Position numbers and translations under genes: made by a program. DNA of 33,506 nt from positions 1-33,506 of the forward strand of contig JAWXTR010000018.1 of assembly GCA_044433365.1 (NCBI GenBank), written 5' to 3'. This DNA comes from CAMQVM01 sp044433365 (lineage in GTDB: Bacteria; Bacteroidota; Bacteroidia; Bacteroidales; Rikenellaceae). Shown here one piece after another: positions 32,029-33,506 of this stretch (position 1 is the stretch's first letter; every line of letters starts with the position of its first letter). The notes under the pieces were generated by a model. It was not told the DNA's origin, did no database searches, and was given only the letters and a program-made list of their open reading frames with translations.

Positions 32029-33093
32029 TTATTGAGCTTTTTTAGCTATTTCGTTTGCAATAATTTTATTACAAATCTCTTTTACAAAACCTGGTCCATT
32101 GTAGATAAATCCTGAATATATTTGAATTAACGAAGCACCAGCATCAAGCATAGCAACAGCATCATCAGCACTCATAATTCCACCTACTCCGATAATTGGG
32201 TAGTTGCCCTTACATTTACCACTTACGTAACGCACCATTTCGAGACTACGCTTTGTAAGCGGCGCACCACTCAAACCTCCATTGCCAATAGACTCAACTA
32301 GCTCTTTATCTGTAATCAAACCCTCACGTGAAGTGGATGTATTTGTGGCAACTATACCATCAAGATTCCACTTTTTCATCTGCTCTATCATCACATCTGC
32401 CTGCTCAAAGCTTAAATCTGGCGAAATTTTGATAAGAATAGGACGGTAGTTGTCTTGCCCCTTACGAAACTCTACAATGCCTTCGAGGATTTGCCCCACT
32501 GAGTCCGAATTTTGAAGTTTTGTAAGATTTGCAATATTTGGACAACTTACATTTATAACAAAATAGTCGACATAGTCGTATAGTCGACGGAAAAGATTTA
32601 GGTAATCATCGGGAGCCTTATCGTTTGGTGTAAGCGTATTTTTACCAAGATTTCCGCCAATAATTGGAGTTTGTTGGTTGTTTGTGTGACGCTTACGTAG
32701 GTTTGCAACAGCATTGGTGACACCTTTGTTGTTGAAGCCCATACGATTTATGATAGCACCATCTTTTTTTAATCTAAAAAGACGTGGTTTAGGGTTACCT
32801 AGCTGCCCCTTAGGAGTGATAGTTCCAACCTCAATAAATCCAAAACCAAAATTTTCTAATTGCTTATAAACCTCACAATTCTTATCAAATCCAGCAGCTA
32901 AACCCACAGGATTTGGAAATTTCATACCGAAAACCTCACGCTCTAGTAGAGGGTGTTTGATTGTAAATATTTTGCGTACTATAGCTTGCCCAAAAGGGAT
33001 ATATCTTAACGTTTTCATTGCGAAAACAGTAAGATGGTGTATTTTTTCAGGCGAAAGCAGAAAAAATAGTGGTCTAATAATTCTCTTATACAT
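32029..33093 (-). CDS. pyrD: Dihydroorotate dehydrogenase, class 2 (quinone-linked)
   Basis: 354 residues. The N-terminal helical extension (MYKRIIRPLFFLLSPEKIHH, LTVFAMKTLR) is the membrane-associating region of class 2 enzymes. PVGLAAGFDKN, EVGTITPKGQLGNPKPR and NRMGFNNKG bind FMN and orotate; catalytic Ser183 lies in FVINVSCPN; IGVGGIMSADDA and the AGASLIQIYSG motif hold the FMN phosphate. It oxidises dihydroorotate to orotate in pyrimidine synthesis and passes electrons to menaquinone, consistent with menG nearby. A TATCTTTG (33112-33119, minus strand) lies 20 bp before the start. Confidence 0.95.
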   Translation of the reverse strand: MYKRIIRPLFFLLSPEKIHHLTVFAMKTLRYIPFGQAIVRKIFTIKHPLLEREVFGMKFPNPVGLAAGFDKNCEVYKQLENFGFGFIEVGTITPKGQLGNPKPRLFRLKKDGAIINRMGFNNKGVTNAVANLRKRHTNNQQTPIIGGNLGKNTLTPNDKAPDDYLNLFRRLYDYVDYFVINVSCPNIANLTKLQNSDSVGQILEGIVEFRKGQDNYRPILIKISPDLSFEQADVMIEQMKKWNLDGIVATNTSTSREGLITDKELVESIGNGGLSGAPLTKRSLEMVRYVSGKCKGNYPIIGVGGIMSADDAVAMLDAGASLIQIYSGFIYNGPGFVKEICNKIIANEIAKKAQ

Positions 33094-33111
33094 AGTTTTA
33101 TATATTACCCT

Positions 33112-33119
33112 GCAAAGAT
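33112..33119 (-). promoter_or_regulatory. Candidate -7 element for pyrD-cinA
   Basis: The minus strand reads TATCTTTG, a TAnnTTTG match 19 bp before the pyrD start codon. The upstream TTTG box is weak (ATTG, 33141-33144, spacing 21). Confidence 0.5.
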
Positions 33120-33175
33120 ATTAAACTTTTTATTAATCTCCAATAAACTACGTCAATTTAAACTTGAAAATGGTT

Positions 33176-33200
33176 AAGGGAGTTCTAAATTCTGAATTTG
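33176..33200 (+). repeat. Family-A half repeat, copy A12, cut by family-B element
   Basis: AAGGGAGTTCTAAATTCTG ends where GTGGCTCGGC of the family-B element begins; the closing arm is missing. Confidence 0.75.
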
Positions 33201-33459
33201 GTGGCTCGGCTGTAGAGACGTAGCCCTGCTACGTCTGGGTTTGGATTTGGCTTGGCAAATTCAATTTTGTTTGCTTTGGTTGGCTCATTTTGCTTTGCAA
33301 AATTCGATTTTTAGACGTTGTACTCAACGTCTCTACGGAGTGTTATCGAACCTAGCAATTATGAATTATGAATTATGCATTATGAATTAAAATTAGTGGC
33401 TCGACTGTAGAGACGTAGCCCTGCTACGTCTGGGTTTGAATTTGGCTTGGCAAATTCAA
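33201..33459. repeat. REP-like palindrome elements (family B, type 1), full and truncated copies
   Basis: 33212-33336 is an inverted copy of 3489-3611, ending with a palindrome whose stem is AGACGTTG/CAACGTCT. After GAATTATGAATTATG-type simple repeats (33360-33390), a second copy starts at 33397 (GTGGCTCGACTGTAG), carries a palindrome at 33407-33431 and stops after CAAATTCAA at 33459. This gap (33094-33506) holds no gene. Confidence 0.85.
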
Positions 33460-33506
33460 GGAAGTCTAAATTCTGAATTTTGAGAGATTTTTTGTTTGCT
33501 TGGATA
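33460..33506 (+). repeat. Family-A repeat, copy A13, open at the window edge
   Basis: GGAAGTCTAAATTCTGAATT then GAGAGATTTTTTGTTTGC, the enlarged subtype also seen at 18348-18450. The right arm is outside the window. Confidence 0.65.

Overview
The window reads as chromosomal DNA of a low-GC Bacteroidota bacterium, most likely a member of the Bacteroidales. The evidence is the gene content and order (Nudix-type regulator, xylulokinase, xylose isomerase, xylose symporter; glycogen debranching enzyme, GT4 glycosyltransferase, GH57 amylase; MenG; PMCA-type Ca2+ ATPase), lipoprotein signal peptides with acidic residues after the cysteine, absence of obvious Shine-Dalgarno sites, and promoters of the Bacteroides type (TTTG, about 19-20 nt, TAnnTTTG). 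No rRNA, tRNA, CRISPR array or complete transposon was seen.

Layout. 1-306: N-terminal part of a secreted protein running off the left edge (minus strand). 579-1784: solitary tyrosine recombinase. 2013-3332: secreted M24 aminopeptidase lipoprotein. 3791-8401: three-gene alpha-glucan (glycogen) operon on the minus strand. 8923-9522: nitroreductase. 9852-15198: xylose utilisation cluster (catalytically dead Nudix regulator, xylB, xylA, xylE). 15586-18318: large secreted beta-propeller protein, possibly a polysaccharidase. 18608-21154: calcium P-type ATPase. 21463-25076: probable minus-strand operon (LolC/E-type permease, MenG methyltransferase, small lipoprotein, DUF2284 cysteine protein, SPOR protein), divergent from an SDR dehydrogenase and a membrane zinc metallopeptidase. 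26792-28228 and 28282-29082: a beta-helix lipoprotein followed by a protein that looks like a degenerate FtsZ. 29594-33093: Dabb-domain protein, a uracil-DNA-glycosylase-like protein, CinA and PyrD.

The household genes are ordinary, but the spaces between them are crowded with at least five families of repeats: (A) a hairpin of about 45 bp starting GGGAGTTCTAA (12-13 copies); (B) REP-like palindromes built on AGACGTAGC/GCTACGTCT (11 units) whose stems covary; (C) a telomere-like heptamer CYCTAAY (three arrays); (D) a 162-bp foldback element present twice in inverted orientation at 161/162 identity; (E) a 46-bp leader sequence found after the integrase and, split by element D, at the end of xylE. 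Several of these repeats supply the last codons or the stop codon of the gene before them. The most unusual protein is the FtsZ-like one: it keeps the FtsZ T7 synergy-loop motif but has lost the glycine-rich GTP-binding loops, so it could interact with FtsZ without being a GTPase itself.
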